Below, in pieces: positions 1 through 8,618 of a stretch of 64,000 nucleotides of DNA. This stretch comes from Pseudomonas putida (GTDB taxonomy: Bacteria > Pseudomonadota > Gammaproteobacteria > Pseudomonadales > Pseudomonadaceae). Numbering within the stretch: position 1 is the stretch's first letter; each line of letters starts with the position of its first letter. A program made the position numbers and the translations under genes. The stretch lies in NCBI RefSeq assembly GCF_028682635.1, contig NZ_JANHLK010000001.1:1-64000 (forward strand), given 5' to 3'. The notes under the pieces are model-generated. The model did no database searches, was not told the origin of the DNA, and saw only the letters and a list, made by a program, of their open reading frames with translations.

Positions 1-138
1 GCTGTGGGATCGCCTCGGTTTGGTCTCGATACTGGATACGATAAACCGGCTTAGCCGTGTAACCTGAACCGCCGTATACGGAACCGTACGTACGGTGGTG
101 TGAGAGGACGGCGGATGTAAATCCGCCTCCTACTCGAT
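1..138 (+). mobile_element. 3' end of a bacterial group II intron (domains V and VI)
   Basis: The first 138 bases look like the 3' end of a group II intron. Around 66-103 lies a domain-V-like hairpin: a stem with CGCCGTATACG on one side and CGTACGTACGGTGG on the other, closed by a GAAC loop. Around 104-134 follows a domain-VI-like hairpin (GGCGGAT / ATCCGCC), then the usual CTCCTACTCGAT ending. The intron is on the + strand, opposite to nrdA. Its reverse transcriptase/maturase gene would lie before base 1 and is not visible, so activity cannot be judged. The exact 3' boundary is placed at 138 by analogy with other introns and may be off by one or two bases. Confidence 0.75.
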
Positions 139-142
139 GATC

Positions 143-202
143 AAAAGATCGCAGCCTCGCTTCGCGAGACAGCTCCTACAGGGATCGAGGCTGCGATCTT
201 TT
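143..202. repeat. REP-type palindrome
   Basis: A 17-bp perfect inverted repeat (143-159 with 186-202) of the 'AAAAGATCGCAGCC' REP type encloses a CTCCTACAG core. Related copies lie at 41183-41228, 52332-52406 and 55987-56064. It starts only a few bases after the intron end, so the intron sits beside or within a REP locus. Confidence 0.8.
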
Positions 203-210
203 TCATGGGC

Positions 211-251
211 AAAAGAAAACCCCCGACAAGCCAGGGGCCTGTCGGGGGTTT
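211..251 (-). terminator. Rho-independent terminator of nrdA
   Basis: On the minus strand an AAACCCCCGAC / GTCGGGGGTTT hairpin (217-227 with 241-251) is followed by a T-rich TTTTCTTTT stretch. It starts 18 bp after the nrdA stop codon. If nrdB lies further left, as is usual, it would be separated from nrdA by this terminator and the intron. Confidence 0.85.
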
Positions 252-268
252 GGTGTTACCGGTTCAGC

Positions 269-3163
269 TTATTGGCAAGCTTCGCAATCCGGCTCGTCGA
301 TGGCGCAAGCCTTCGGCACTGGAGCTGGACCTGCTGGAGCTGCCAGGACCGAATCATCACCGTGGTTGCCGCCGCTGGAAACAGCGTTCAGCTTACCGGT
401 GTTGATGGTCGACTTCTCGGTGCTGGTCGCGGCCAGGGCACGGAGGTAGTAAGTGGTTTTCAGACCACGGTACCAGGCCATGCGGTAGGTCACGTCCAGC
501 TTCTTGCCCGAAGCACCGGCGATGTACAGGTTCAGCGACTGAGCCTGGTCGATCCACTTCTGACGACGGCTGGCCGCGTCAACGATCCACTTGGTGTCCA
601 CTTCGAAGGCAGTCGCGTAGAGCTCCTTGAGTTCTTGCGGGATGCGCTCGATCTGCTGCACCGAACCGTCGTAGTACTTCAGGTCGTTGATCATGACCGA
701 GTCCCACAGACCGCGAGCCTTCAGGTCGCGAACCAGGTACGGGTTGATCACGGTGAATTCGCCCGACAGGTTCGATTTCACGTAGAGGTTCTGGTAGGTC
801 GGTTCGATCGACTGCGAAACGCCAGTGATGTTGGCGATGGTCGCGGTCGGTGCGATGGCCATGATGTTCGAGTTACGGATACCTTTCTGTACACGGGCGC
901 GAACCGGTGCCCAGTCCAGGGATTCCTTCAGGTCGACATCGATGTACTTCTGGCCACGGGCTTCGATCAGGATTTGTTGCGAATCCAGTGGCAGGATGCC
1001 CTTGGACCACAGCGAACCCTGGAACGTCTCGTAGGCGCCACGCTCGTCAGCCAGGTCGCAGGAAGCCTGGATCGCGTAGTAGCTGACCGCTTCCATCGAC
1101 TTGTCGGCGAACTCGACGGCTGCGTCGGAACCGTAAGGAATGTGCTGCAGGTACAAGGCGTCCTGGAAGCCCATGATGCCCAGGCCGACCGGACGGTGCT
1201 TGAAGTTGGAGTTCTTCGCTTGTGGCACCGAGTAGTAGTTGATGTCGATAACGTTATCGAGCATGCGAACGGCGGTGTTCACGGTGCGTTCCAGCTTGGC
1301 GGTGTCCAGCTTGCCGTTGACGATGTGGTTCGGCAGGTTGATCGAGCCCAGGTTGCAAACGGCGATCTCGTCCTTGTTGGTGTTCAAGGTGATCTCGGTG
1401 CACAGGTTCGAGCTGTGGACCACGCCGACGTGCTGCTGCGGGCTGCGCAGGTTGCATGGGTCCTTGAAGGTCAGCCATGGGTGGCCGGTTTCGAACAGCA
1501 TGGACAGCATCTTGCGCCACAGGTCCTTGGCCTGGATGGTCTTGAACAGCTTGACCTTGCCCGGGTACTCGGTCAGCGCTTCGTAGTACTCGTAGCGCTC
1601 TTCGAAAGCCTTGCCGGTCAGGTCGTGCAGGTCCGGTACTTCGGACGGCGAGAACAGGGTCCACTTGCCGTCATCGAAGACGCGCTTCATGAACAGGTCA
1701 GGGATCCAGTTGGCGGTGTTCATGTCGTGGGTACGACGGCGGTCATCACCGGTGTTCTTGCGGAGTTCGATGAACTCCTCGATGTCCATGTGCCAGGTTT
1801 CCAGGTAGGCACACACAGCGCCTTTGCGCTTGCCACCCTGGTTGACGGCAACGGCGGTGTCGTTCACCACTTTCAGGAACGGTACGACGCCCTGGGACTT
1901 GCCGTTGGTGCCCTTGATGTACGAACCCAGTGCACGCACCGGCGTCCAGTCGTTACCCAGGCCACCCGCGAATTTCGACAGCATGGCGTTGTCGTGGATC
2001 GCGTGGTAGATGCCCGACAGGTCATCCGGCACGGTGGTCAGGTAGCAGCTCGACAGCTGTGGACGCAGGGTACCGGCGTTGAACAGGGTCGGGGTCGAAG
2101 ACATGTAGTCAAAGGACGACAACAGGTTGTAGAACTCGATCGCACGGTCTTCTTTCTGTTTCTCTTCGATCGCCAGGCCCATGGCCACGCGCATGAAGAA
2201 GATCTGCGGCAGTTCGAAACGCACGCCATCCTTGTGGATGAAGTAACGGTCGTACAGGGTTTGCAGGCCCAGGTAGGTGAACTGCTGGTCGCGCTCGTGG
2301 TTGATCGCCTTGCCGAGTTTTTCCAGGTCGAAGTCGGCCAGGACCGGGTTCAGCAATTCGAATTCGATACCCTTGGCGATGTAGGCAGGCAGGGCCTTGG
2401 CGTACAGGTCGACCATCTCGTGGTGGGTCGCGCTCTCGGCGACGCCGAGGAAGCCCAGGCCTTCGGCACGCAGGGTGTCCATCAGCAGGCGGGCGGTCAC
2501 GAACGAGTAGTTCGGCTCACGCTCGACCAGGGTACGGGCGGTCATCACCAAGGCGGTGTTGACGTCGGTCAGGGCCACGCCGTCGTACAGGTTCTTCAGG
2601 GTTTCGCGCTGGATCAGGTCGCCGTCGACTTCTTCCAGGCCTTCGCACGCTTCGGTGACGATGGTGTTCAGGCGGCCCATGTCCAGCGGTGCCAGGCTGC
2701 CGTCGGCGCGGGTGATGCGGATCGACGGGTGAGCGTCGACAGCGGCTTCGACCGGAGCGTGGGCGGCGCGTTCTTTCGAGCGACCGTCACGGTAGATCAC
2801 GTAGTCGCGGGCCACTTTCTGCTCGCCGGCACGCATCAGGGCCAGTTCGACCTGGTCCTGGATTTCTTCGATGTGGATGGTGCCGCCCGATGGCATGCGA
2901 CGCTTGAAGGTGGCAGTGACCTGTTCGGTCAGGCGCGCCACGGTGTCGTGGATGCGCGACGAAGCGGCAGCGGTGCCGCCCTCAACTGCGAGAAACGCTT
3001 TGGTGATGGCGACGGTGATCTTGTCATCGGTGTAAGGAACGACAGTGCCGTTACGCTTGATCACGCGCAATTGACCAGGCGCGGTGGCGGACAGATCCGA
3101 ATTCGAATCAGCGGCCTGCGGCAAGGTACCCTGCGGGTTCTCGCGAGTTGTGTCGGTTTGCAT
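269..3163 (-). CDS. nrdA: Class Ia ribonucleoside-diphosphate reductase, alpha subunit
   Basis: Reduces ribonucleoside diphosphates to deoxyribonucleotides with the radical-bearing NrdB in the cytoplasm. The 964 residues carry an N-terminal ATP-cone (about 32-120) and a second ATP-cone-like segment (about 147-235), the two-cone layout known from Pseudomonas NrdA. Next comes the catalytic barrel: C373 in SSCYL and C603 are the expected redox pair, and N586-C588-E590 in NLCTE match the active-site triad. The tail has the CEAC pair (C960, C963) that re-reduces the active site. A GGAG ribosome site precedes the ATG. Length and motifs are intact. The partner nrdB is not in the window. Confidence 0.97.
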   Translation of the reverse strand: MQTDTTRENPQGTLPQAADSNSDLSATAPGQLRVIKRNGTVVPYTDDKITVAITKAFLAVEGGTAAASSRIHDTVARLTEQVTATFKRRMPSGGTIHIEEIQDQVELALMRAGEQKVARDYVIYRDGRSKERAAHAPVEAAVDAHPSIRITRADGSLAPLDMGRLNTIVTEACEGLEEVDGDLIQRETLKNLYDGVALTDVNTALVMTARTLVEREPNYSFVTARLLMDTLRAEGLGFLGVAESATHHEMVDLYAKALPAYIAKGIEFELLNPVLADFDLEKLGKAINHERDQQFTYLGLQTLYDRYFIHKDGVRFELPQIFFMRVAMGLAIEEKQKEDRAIEFYNLLSSFDYMSSTPTLFNAGTLRPQLSSCYLTTVPDDLSGIYHAIHDNAMLSKFAGGLGNDWTPVRALGSYIKGTNGKSQGVVPFLKVVNDTAVAVNQGGKRKGAVCAYLETWHMDIEEFIELRKNTGDDRRRTHDMNTANWIPDLFMKRVFDDGKWTLFSPSEVPDLHDLTGKAFEERYEYYEALTEYPGKVKLFKTIQAKDLWRKMLSMLFETGHPWLTFKDPCNLRSPQQHVGVVHSSNLCTEITLNTNKDEIAVCNLGSINLPNHIVNGKLDTAKLERTVNTAVRMLDNVIDINYYSVPQAKNSNFKHRPVGLGIMGFQDALYLQHIPYGSDAAVEFADKSMEAVSYYAIQASCDLADERGAYETFQGSLWSKGILPLDSQQILIEARGQKYIDVDLKESLDWAPVRARVQKGIRNSNIMAIAPTATIANITGVSQSIEPTYQNLYVKSNLSGEFTVINPYLVRDLKARGLWDSVMINDLKYYDGSVQQIERIPQELKELYATAFEVDTKWIVDAASRRQKWIDQAQSLNLYIAGASGKKLDVTYRMAWYRGLKTTYYLRALAATSTEKSTINTGKLNAVSSGGNHGDDSVLAAPAGPAPVPKACAIDEPDCEACQ

Positions 3164-3523
3164 GGGGGTGTCTCCACATTCTCTATGTTTGTTTGGGCAC
3201 CTTTACGGTGCCCACCGTTCTGTCCTGAAGCACTACAACCGACGTGGGTGTCGGGCATAACAACTTCGGGACAGTAGGAAAAAGGCTAATGAGGCCGTCC
3301 GTGCCGAAGTTCAGGTGCGAGCCTTTGCTCGATACCGCATTCCTTTCCAAGTGTCAGTAATGACTGCAACACCCGTACCGTTTTCACCATTTTGGGTCGA
3401 AATACAGTAGCCATCCGCACGCGCGGTTTGGTCTTCGAAAAATACGTTTGGTTCAACCGGAAAGACGCATGAAAAGCGCTTGAAATTGCTGTCCGGTTTG
3501 TGTTTGGTTTTTAGCTTAAAACC

Positions 3524-3565
3524 CTACATGTAGGGATTTTATAACGCGCTGGCTACAAGATAATG
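3524..3565. promoter_or_regulatory. Pair of NrdR-box-like sites upstream of nrdA
   Basis: Box 1 is CTACATGTAG (3524-3533), the core of a 14-bp perfect palindrome (3522-3535). Box 2 is CAAGATAATG (3556-3565). Each matches the NrdR core CWATATATWG at 8 of 10 positions. Their centres are 32 bp apart, about three helical turns, which is the phasing expected for paired NrdR sites. They bracket a TATAAAAT on the nrdA strand, consistent with repression. Assignment by consensus only. Confidence 0.6.
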
Positions 3566-3596
3566 CGTTTTGGGGGGCGAATGCAACGTGCTGCCT

Positions 3597-3605
3597 GTGG
3601 ATAAA
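3597..3605 (-). promoter_or_regulatory. DnaA box
   Basis: TGTGGATAA is the reverse complement of the perfect DnaA box TTATCCACA. It lies 31 bp beyond NrdR box 2 on the upstream side of nrdA. A second site, TTATCCACC (3820-3828, 8 of 9), lies further out. In E. coli DnaA controls nrdAB through such boxes; a similar role here is inferred. Confidence 0.5.
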
Positions 3606-3892
3606 CTGTGCGTAAATTGTGTGTGAAAGAGGGAACCGGCGTGTAGGCCGCGACCTAGCTGGATTGAAGCTTTTTTCAGTGATTTTTAACGAACGAAAAT
3701 GACTGATCAGGTTTTTAAGGGCGCGAACCCTATCACAAAAAACCTGGCTGTCCGAACGCATTTACCGGCTTGTGTTCTGCGTGGGCGACGTTTATACAAT
3801 CGGTCAGCATGTATGCAATTTATCCACCCCTATCATTACAAAAAGACGGGCGGATCCTTCCTTATGAGCGTTCTGGCAAGTAGAGGTCACCG

Positions 3893-4615
3893 GTGGAGCA
3901 AGAAGCCTGGCAGGTATTGATTGTGGAGGACGATCAGCGTCTGGCCGAACTGACGCGCGATTACCTGCAAGCCAATGGCCTGAATGTGTCGATCGAAGGC
4001 AATGGTGCCTTGGCGGCGGCCCGCATCATCAAGGAACAACCGGACCTGGTGATTCTCGATCTGATGCTGCCGGGCGAAGACGGCCTGAGCATATGCCGCA
4101 AGGTTCGCGACCGGTATGACGGCCCGATCCTGATGCTCACCGCGCGCACCGACGACACCGACCAGATCCTCGGCCTGGACCTGGGGGCCGACGACTACGT
4201 GTGCAAGCCGGTGCGCCCGCGTTTGCTGCTGGCGCGCATCCAGGCCTTGCTGCGCCGCAGTGAAGCGCCGGAGGTCGTCCCGGAAAAACAACGGCGCCTG
4301 CAGTTCGGCCCGCTGGTGGTGGATAACGCATTGCGCGAAGCCTGGTTGCACGACAACGGCATCGAACTGACCAGCGCCGAGTTCGATTTGCTTTGGCTGC
4401 TAGTGGCCAACGCGGGGCGCATCCTGTCCCGGGAAGAAATCTTCACCGCGTTGCGCGGCATCGGCTATGACGGCCAGGACCGCTCCATTGACGTGCGCAT
4501 CTCGCGCATCCGCCCGAAGATCGGTGATGACCCGGACCATCCGCGGCTGATCAAGACCGTGCGCAGCAAAGGCTACCTGTTTGTCCCCGAGGCCTGCGTA
4601 GACCCGACCCTGTGA
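3893..4615 (+). CDS. OmpR-family response regulator, RstA-like
   Basis: 240-residue DNA-binding response regulator. The receiver domain (about 7-120) has the acidic pocket EDD at 12-14, phosphoacceptor D56 in LDLMLP and K105 in CKP. The C-terminal winged helix (about 135-235) ends in the conserved VRSKGYLF. Sequence resemblance is closest to E. coli RstA (LDRSVDV/RTVRNKGYLF type motifs). The start is GTG at 3893. Its stop overlaps the GTG start of the kinase gene by 4 bp (GTGA), so the two are translationally coupled partners. The stimulus and targets are unknown; in P. aeruginosa the equivalent pair also sits beside nrdA. Confidence 0.9.
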   Translation: MEQEAWQVLIVEDDQRLAELTRDYLQANGLNVSIEGNGALAAARIIKEQPDLVILDLMLPGEDGLSICRKVRDRYDGPILMLTARTDDTDQILGLDLGADDYVCKPVRPRLLLARIQALLRRSEAPEVVPEKQRRLQFGPLVVDNALREAWLHDNGIELTSAEFDLLWLLVANAGRILSREEIFTALRGIGYDGQDRSIDVRISRIRPKIGDDPDHPRLIKTVRSKGYLFVPEACVDPTL

Positions 4616-6222
4616 ACTCGATCTTCCTGCGGATCTACGGCGGCATGTGTGCCGCGCTGATACTGGTGGCGGTACTCGGTGTGCTGGCTTTGCACCTGCT
4701 CAATGAGGTGCGCGGCGAGCAGTATCGCGAACGCCTGGCCCACGGCACGTTTTCGCTGATGGCCGACAACCTGCAGCCGATGAACCAGACCGAACGCCGC
4801 CGGGCCCTGTTGGTGTGGGAGCGGCTGCTGGGGATTCCGCTCGCGCTGAAAACCTTTGCCCAGACCGACCTCGACCTCACCCAGCGCACCCGGGTATTGC
4901 GCGGCCAGGCCCTGGTGGAGCAGACCGGCCCGCATGCGGCCAGGGTTTATCGACTGGTCAGCGACCAGGAGCAGCTTGTTCTCACCGGTGAAGTCCAGCA
5001 GATCAGCGAACAACTCGCCCGGGCGACTATCTATCTGCTGGCAGACGAACTGGTGCGCTACCCGGTAGGCGAGCAACCGGTGCGTCTGGCGCAATTGAAA
5101 CAGGACAAGGGGTTTGGCTTCGATTTGCGCCTGGTCACGGTCGAAGACGCCGACATGGACGAAGACCAGAGCCGTCGGGTGTCCGAGGGTGACACCGTGA
5201 TGGCGCTGGGCAAGGAGGGCGATTCGATCCGGGTGTTCGCCGGCATGGTCGGCACGCCCTGGGTGCTGGAAATCGGCCCGTTGTACCAGATGAATCCTTA
5301 TCCGCCGGAGTGGCTGGTGCTGATTGCCGCACTGGGGCTGAGCCTGATCGGTTTGATCGTCTACCTGCTGGTGCGGCAACTGGAGCGCCGCTTGCGCGGG
5401 CTGGAAGCGGCGGCCACGCGGATCGCCAAGGGCAGCCTGGAAACCCGTGTGCCGGCGCGGGGTGCAGACTCGGTAGGGCGACTGGCGTCGGCGTTCAACG
5501 GCATGGCCGAGCACCTGCAACAGCTGCTGGCCATTCAGCGAGAGCTGGTGCGTGCCGTGTCCCACGAATTGCGCACGCCGGTGGCCCGCCTGCGGTTTGG
5601 CCTGGAAATGATCGGCTCGGCCAAGACCCCGCAAGACCTGGAAAAATACTGCGAAGGCATGGACCACGATATCGAGGACCTCGACCGCCTGGTCGACGAG
5701 ATGCTGACGTACGCGCGGCTGGAACAAGGCTCGCCAGCCCTGAATTTTCAGCGTATCGATCTGGATGCCTTGGTCAATCAGGTGATCGATGAGCTGGCGC
5801 CCTTGCGCGCCGAGGTCACGGTGCAGCGAGGGTTGTGCCTGTCGGCCGCCGACTGCGACGACGCCTGGGTCGAGGCCGAGCCGCGCTACCTGCACCGGGC
5901 GCTGCAGAATCTGGTGACCAATGCCATGCGCCACGCTCAATCGCGAGTCACCATCAGCTATCAGGTGGGGCAGCAACGTTGTCGGGTGGATGTCGAAGAT
6001 GACGGGCCGGGTGTGCCGGAAATGGCCTGGGAGAAAATTTTCACGCCATTCCTGCGCCTCGACGACAGCCGCACCCGGGCCTCGGGCGGCCATGGCTTGG
6101 GATTGTCGATCGTGCGGCGGATCATCCATTGGCACGACGGTCGGGCGTTGATCGGCAAGAGCAAAAGCCTGGGCGGCGCATGTTTCAGCCTGAGCTGGCC
6201 GCGCAATCAGGAGAAACGCTGA
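4612..6222 (+). CDS. Two-component sensor histidine kinase, RstB-like
   Basis: 536-residue inner-membrane kinase, partner of the overlapping response regulator. One membrane helix is near residues 10-30, a periplasmic sensing region spans about 31-230, and a second helix covers about 235-255. A HAMP linker follows (about 256-308), then HisKA with H318 in SHELRTP, and HATPase_c with the N box (NLVTNAMRH), DDGPG and GHGLGL ATP-lid motifs. It is about 100 residues longer than E. coli RstB, mostly in the periplasmic part. The gene starts with GTG inside the regulator's stop codon. A REP element follows the stop. Confidence 0.9.
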   Translation: MNSIFLRIYGGMCAALILVAVLGVLALHLLNEVRGEQYRERLAHGTFSLMADNLQPMNQTERRRALLVWERLLGIPLALKTFAQTDLDLTQRTRVLRGQALVEQTGPHAARVYRLVSDQEQLVLTGEVQQISEQLARATIYLLADELVRYPVGEQPVRLAQLKQDKGFGFDLRLVTVEDADMDEDQSRRVSEGDTVMALGKEGDSIRVFAGMVGTPWVLEIGPLYQMNPYPPEWLVLIAALGLSLIGLIVYLLVRQLERRLRGLEAAATRIAKGSLETRVPARGADSVGRLASAFNGMAEHLQQLLAIQRELVRAVSHELRTPVARLRFGLEMIGSAKTPQDLEKYCEGMDHDIEDLDRLVDEMLTYARLEQGSPALNFQRIDLDALVNQVIDELAPLRAEVTVQRGLCLSAADCDDAWVEAEPRYLHRALQNLVTNAMRHAQSRVTISYQVGQQRCRVDVEDDGPGVPEMAWEKIFTPFLRLDDSRTRASGGHGLGLSIVRRIIHWHDGRALIGKSKSLGGACFSLSWPRNQEKR

Positions 6223-6243
6223 GACCCCGCGCCCCAAATCCCC

Positions 6244-6271
6244 TGTAGGAGCTGGCTTGCCAGCGAAGAGG
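6244..6271. repeat. Single REP half-element
   Basis: TGTAGGAGCTGGCTTGCCAG followed by CGAAGAGG is one unpaired copy of the REP type seen as an inverted pair at 19424-19507. It fills the gap between the convergent rstB-like gene and pcpS. Confidence 0.7.
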
Positions 6272-6294
6272 GCCTGACAAACAGCAAATATCTT

Positions 6295-7020
6295 TCAGGC
6301 CTTGATACTGACCAGACTCAACAACTGCCCATCCTTGACCCCGAACTGCGCCTCCAGCTCGGTGCCGTTACGCCATTCACCGGACAGGTCCGTCAGCAAC
6401 CGCAACCGCACCTCACCTGACTCGGTCCACTCCAGCACCTCGGCGTGTTCAAAGTAGAAACGTTGCCGCACGATCGGGTAGAGCGCCTTGAACAGGCTCT
6501 CCTTCACTGAAAACGTCAGGGTGACCAGCAACGCGAGCTGATCGCGATGACCGGCGGCCATGCGCTGCAGTTCCGCCGGGGTGAGGATTTCCCCGGCCAG
6601 GCGTTCGGCACGTTCGGCATTGAGCAGGTTTTCCATGTCCATCCCCAACCCGCGCCAATGGCTTTTCTTCGCCACGATCGCCGCGGCCCGACCAGTGCTG
6701 TGGGTGATCGAACCGGTAATGTGCGCAGGCCAGACAGGCGCCCGGTCATCACCGATGGCCGGACTGAAGTTCAGGCCTTCCAGTTGTTGCAGGGCTGCGC
6801 GGGCGCAGATCCGCCCGGCGAGAAATTCTGCCTGGCGTTTGGCGACCGAGCGCTGAATGCTCGCGGGCGCCTCGATGGCGCTGCGCTGGAAATCATCGCT
6901 GAGCAGTTGCGACGTATCGAAGTGGGTACTCAACAGCACCGCATCGGGCAGCACCAGCGGCAGCGGCCAATGGGCGTCGAGGGGCGTGCAGAAGACGGGC
7001 AGGGCGGGGACGGGATTCAT
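6295..7020 (-). CDS. pcpS: 4'-phosphopantetheinyl transferase, PcpS type
   Basis: Transfers the phosphopantetheine arm of CoA to acyl, peptidyl or aryl carrier proteins; in Pseudomonas one PcpS serves both fatty-acid synthesis and siderophore synthetases. Sfp-type motifs are present: a basic patch (AKRQAEFLAGR), SITHS, the Mg-binding GLGMDME and FSVKESLFKALYP. I chose the ATG at 7020 (241 residues) because it matches the 242-residue P. aeruginosa enzyme. In-frame upstream starts exist at 7029 (ATG) and 7086/7089 (ATG/TTG) but none has a clear ribosome site. The gene converges on the rstB-like gene. Confidence 0.9.
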   Translation of the reverse strand: MNPVPALPVFCTPLDAHWPLPLVLPDAVLLSTHFDTSQLLSDDFQRSAIEAPASIQRSVAKRQAEFLAGRICARAALQQLEGLNFSPAIGDDRAPVWPAHITGSITHSTGRAAAIVAKKSHWRGLGMDMENLLNAERAERLAGEILTPAELQRMAAGHRDQLALLVTLTFSVKESLFKALYPIVRQRFYFEHAEVLEWTESGEVRLRLLTDLSGEWRNGTELEAQFGVKDGQLLSLVSIKA

Positions 7021-7107
7021 GTCGGGCATTTTGCCGGGTTGCCTTGATGCTGGGTAGTCCTGGGGGATTTGCTGCTGGAAAATCATCAAAACAGCTGGGT
7101 GGATATG

Positions 7108-7163
7108 GTTCAGCTCAGGTTAAGCGCGCGTTCAGGGTGAGTTCAGGGCGGCGTGAGTAGTCT
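7108..7163 (+). promoter_or_regulatory. Tandem PhoP boxes and promoter of oprH-phoPQ
   Basis: Four direct hexamers lie exactly 11 bp apart: GTTCAG (7108), GTTAAG (7119), GTTCAG (7130), GTTCAG (7141). Each neighbouring pair fits the PhoP box rule of two half-sites separated by 5 bp. A possible -10 (TAGTCT, 7158-7163) starts 12 bp after the last hexamer, the normal PhoP-box-to--10 spacing. This predicts PhoP autoactivation of the operon under low magnesium. Confidence 0.8.
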
Positions 7164-7219
7164 TGCTCCGTAGCCAAAACAACACGAACTCAAGCACGAA
7201 CTTATGAGGAGCTTCACCC

Positions 7220-7822
7220 ATGACTGGAATCAAAAAACTGCTGCTGGCATTCACCGTTTTCGGCGCGAGCACTGCCGCATTCGGTGCCAACGACAATTTC
7301 GCCAGCCTTACTTATGGGCAGACCAGCGACAAGATCAAAAAGTCCAGCGCCTTGAACGATAATCTCAACCGTCCGAACGCCGACGGCGTGATTGCCAAGG
7401 ACCACACCTGGGGCTTGCGTGTGGGGCAGCAAAACAGCCAAGGCCGTTACTACGCCACGTACGATAACGTGTCGGGCTCGCACAATGGCATTAAACTGCG
7501 TCAGGAGAACCTGTTGGGCAGCTACGATCTGTTCCATCCCTTGGGTGCTGACACCAGGCTATTCGGCGGTGCCTCCGCCGGGTTGACCAAATTGACCCAG
7601 GAGTCATCAGGCTTCAGTCGCGACACCAACTTCGGTTACACCATTGGCGCACAGGCAGGCATTCTGCAACAGGTTTCGCAAAACACTTCAGTTGAACTGG
7701 GGTACCGTTACCTGCGCAGCAACGCCAGCACCGAAATGAGCGCACAAGGTGGTAGCAAGCAGGGATCGCTGAGTTTGAATAGCAGCGCACAGACCTACCT
7801 TTCAGCCAACTATGCTTTCTGA
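7220..7822 (+). CDS. oprH: Outer membrane protein OprH
   Basis: 200-residue outer-membrane beta-barrel. A signal peptide covers about residues 1-22 (ending AFGA). The mature part matches P. aeruginosa OprH in length and in blocks such as YGQTSDKIKKS, RQENLLGSYD and ELGYRYLRSNASTEM, and ends in NYAF, a typical barrel C-terminus. OprH binds lipopolysaccharide and stabilises the outer membrane when divalent cations are scarce. It is the first gene of an oprH-phoP-phoQ operon behind four PhoP-type hexamers. A GAGG ribosome site lies just before the ATG. Confidence 0.93.
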   Translation: MTGIKKLLLAFTVFGASTAAFGANDNFASLTYGQTSDKIKKSSALNDNLNRPNADGVIAKDHTWGLRVGQQNSQGRYYATYDNVSGSHNGIKLRQENLLGSYDLFHPLGADTRLFGGASAGLTKLTQESSGFSRDTNFGYTIGAQAGILQQVSQNTSVELGYRYLRSNASTEMSAQGGSKQGSLSLNSSAQTYLSANYAF

Positions 7823-7835
7823 AAAGCGTGTGCAG

Positions 7836-7880
7836 CAGGCTGCGCCGGATCAATCCAGGAGATTGTTCCGGCGCAGCCTG
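7836..7880 (+). other. Intercistronic hairpin between oprH and phoP
   Basis: A perfect 14-bp stem (7836-7849 with 7867-7880, CAGGCTGCGCCGGA) has a short inner CAAT/ATTG pairing. No T-run follows, so it looks like a partial attenuator or a 3'-end stabiliser for abundant oprH mRNA rather than a full terminator. Confidence 0.6.
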
Positions 7881-7940
7881 TTAGTCATGGAGGTGCGTCG
7901 ATCGTGCCTCCGGGGTATTTGATTTGCCTGGGAGAGCGAC

Positions 7941-8618
7941 ATGAAATTGCTGGTTGTCGAGGATGAAGCGCTGTTGCGTCATCACTTGCAAACCCGCCTG
8001 ACGGACAGCGGCCATGTGGTCGAGTCCGTGGCCAACGCCGTCGATGCGCTGTATCAGACCGAGCAGTTCAACCACGACCTGGCGGTGATCGATCTCGGCT
8101 TGCCGGGCATGGGCGGGCTGGATCTGATCCGTCAGTTGCGCTCGCAAGGCAAGACCTTCCCGATCCTGATCCTCACTGCACGCGGTAACTGGCAGGACAA
8201 GGTTGAAGGCCTTGCTGCCGGTGCCGATGACTATGTGGTCAAGCCCTTCCAGTTTGAAGAACTGGAAGCTCGGCTGAATGCCTTGTTGCGCCGCTCCAGC
8301 GGATTTACCCAGTCAACGATCGTTGCCGGGCCGCTGCTGCTGGACCTTAATCGCAAGCAGGCGTCCCTTGAGGAGCAACCACTGGCATTGACCGCGTATG
8401 AGTACCGGATTCTCGAGTATCTGATGCGCCATCATCAGCAGGTGGTCCCCAAGGACCGTTTGATGGAGCAGCTTTACCCGGACGATGACGAGCGCGATCC
8501 GAACGTGATCGAAGTGCTGGTCGGCCGTCTGCGTCGAAAACTTGAAGGTCCGTCCGGTTTCAAGCCAATCGAAACGGTGCGTGGCCTGGGCTATCTGTTC
8601 ACTGAGCGTTGCACTTGA
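7941..8618 (+). CDS. phoP: Response regulator PhoP
   Basis: 225-residue OmpR-family regulator. The receiver domain has D51 in VIDLGLPG and the conserved lysine in VVKPF; the winged helix ends in ETVRGLGYLF. With PhoQ it responds to low Mg2+ and cationic peptides, activating oprH and lipid A modification genes. It lies 118 bp after oprH, and its TGA overlaps the TTG start of phoQ by 4 bp. Confidence 0.95.
   Translation: MKLLVVEDEALLRHHLQTRLTDSGHVVESVANAVDALYQTEQFNHDLAVIDLGLPGMGGLDLIRQLRSQGKTFPILILTARGNWQDKVEGLAAGADDYVVKPFQFEELEARLNALLRRSSGFTQSTIVAGPLLLDLNRKQASLEEQPLALTAYEYRILEYLMRHHQQVVPKDRLMEQLYPDDDERDPNVIEVLVGRLRRKLEGPSGFKPIETVRGLGYLFTERCT

Larger units (their letters stand above)
3164..3892. 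promoter_or_regulatory. nrdA control region (long intergenic stretch)
   Basis: This 729-bp gap separates nrdA from the divergent response regulator. It holds two NrdR-like boxes with a TATAAAAT element on the minus strand between them (3536-3543), a perfect DnaA box at 3597-3605 and a near-match at 3820-3828. I see no convincing gene; the short frames inside lack ribosome sites and family resemblance. The nrdA leader would be about 370 nt if transcription starts near the boxes. Confidence 0.55.

Noticed and set aside
137..3277. A very long open frame on the + strand opposite nrdA
   Set aside because: It mirrors nrdA codon structure, has no family motifs and no ribosome site. High-GC codon bias commonly opens the opposite strand.
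7836..7880. Full terminator between oprH and phoP
   Set aside because: The stem is strong but lacks a T-run, so it is listed as a hairpin only.
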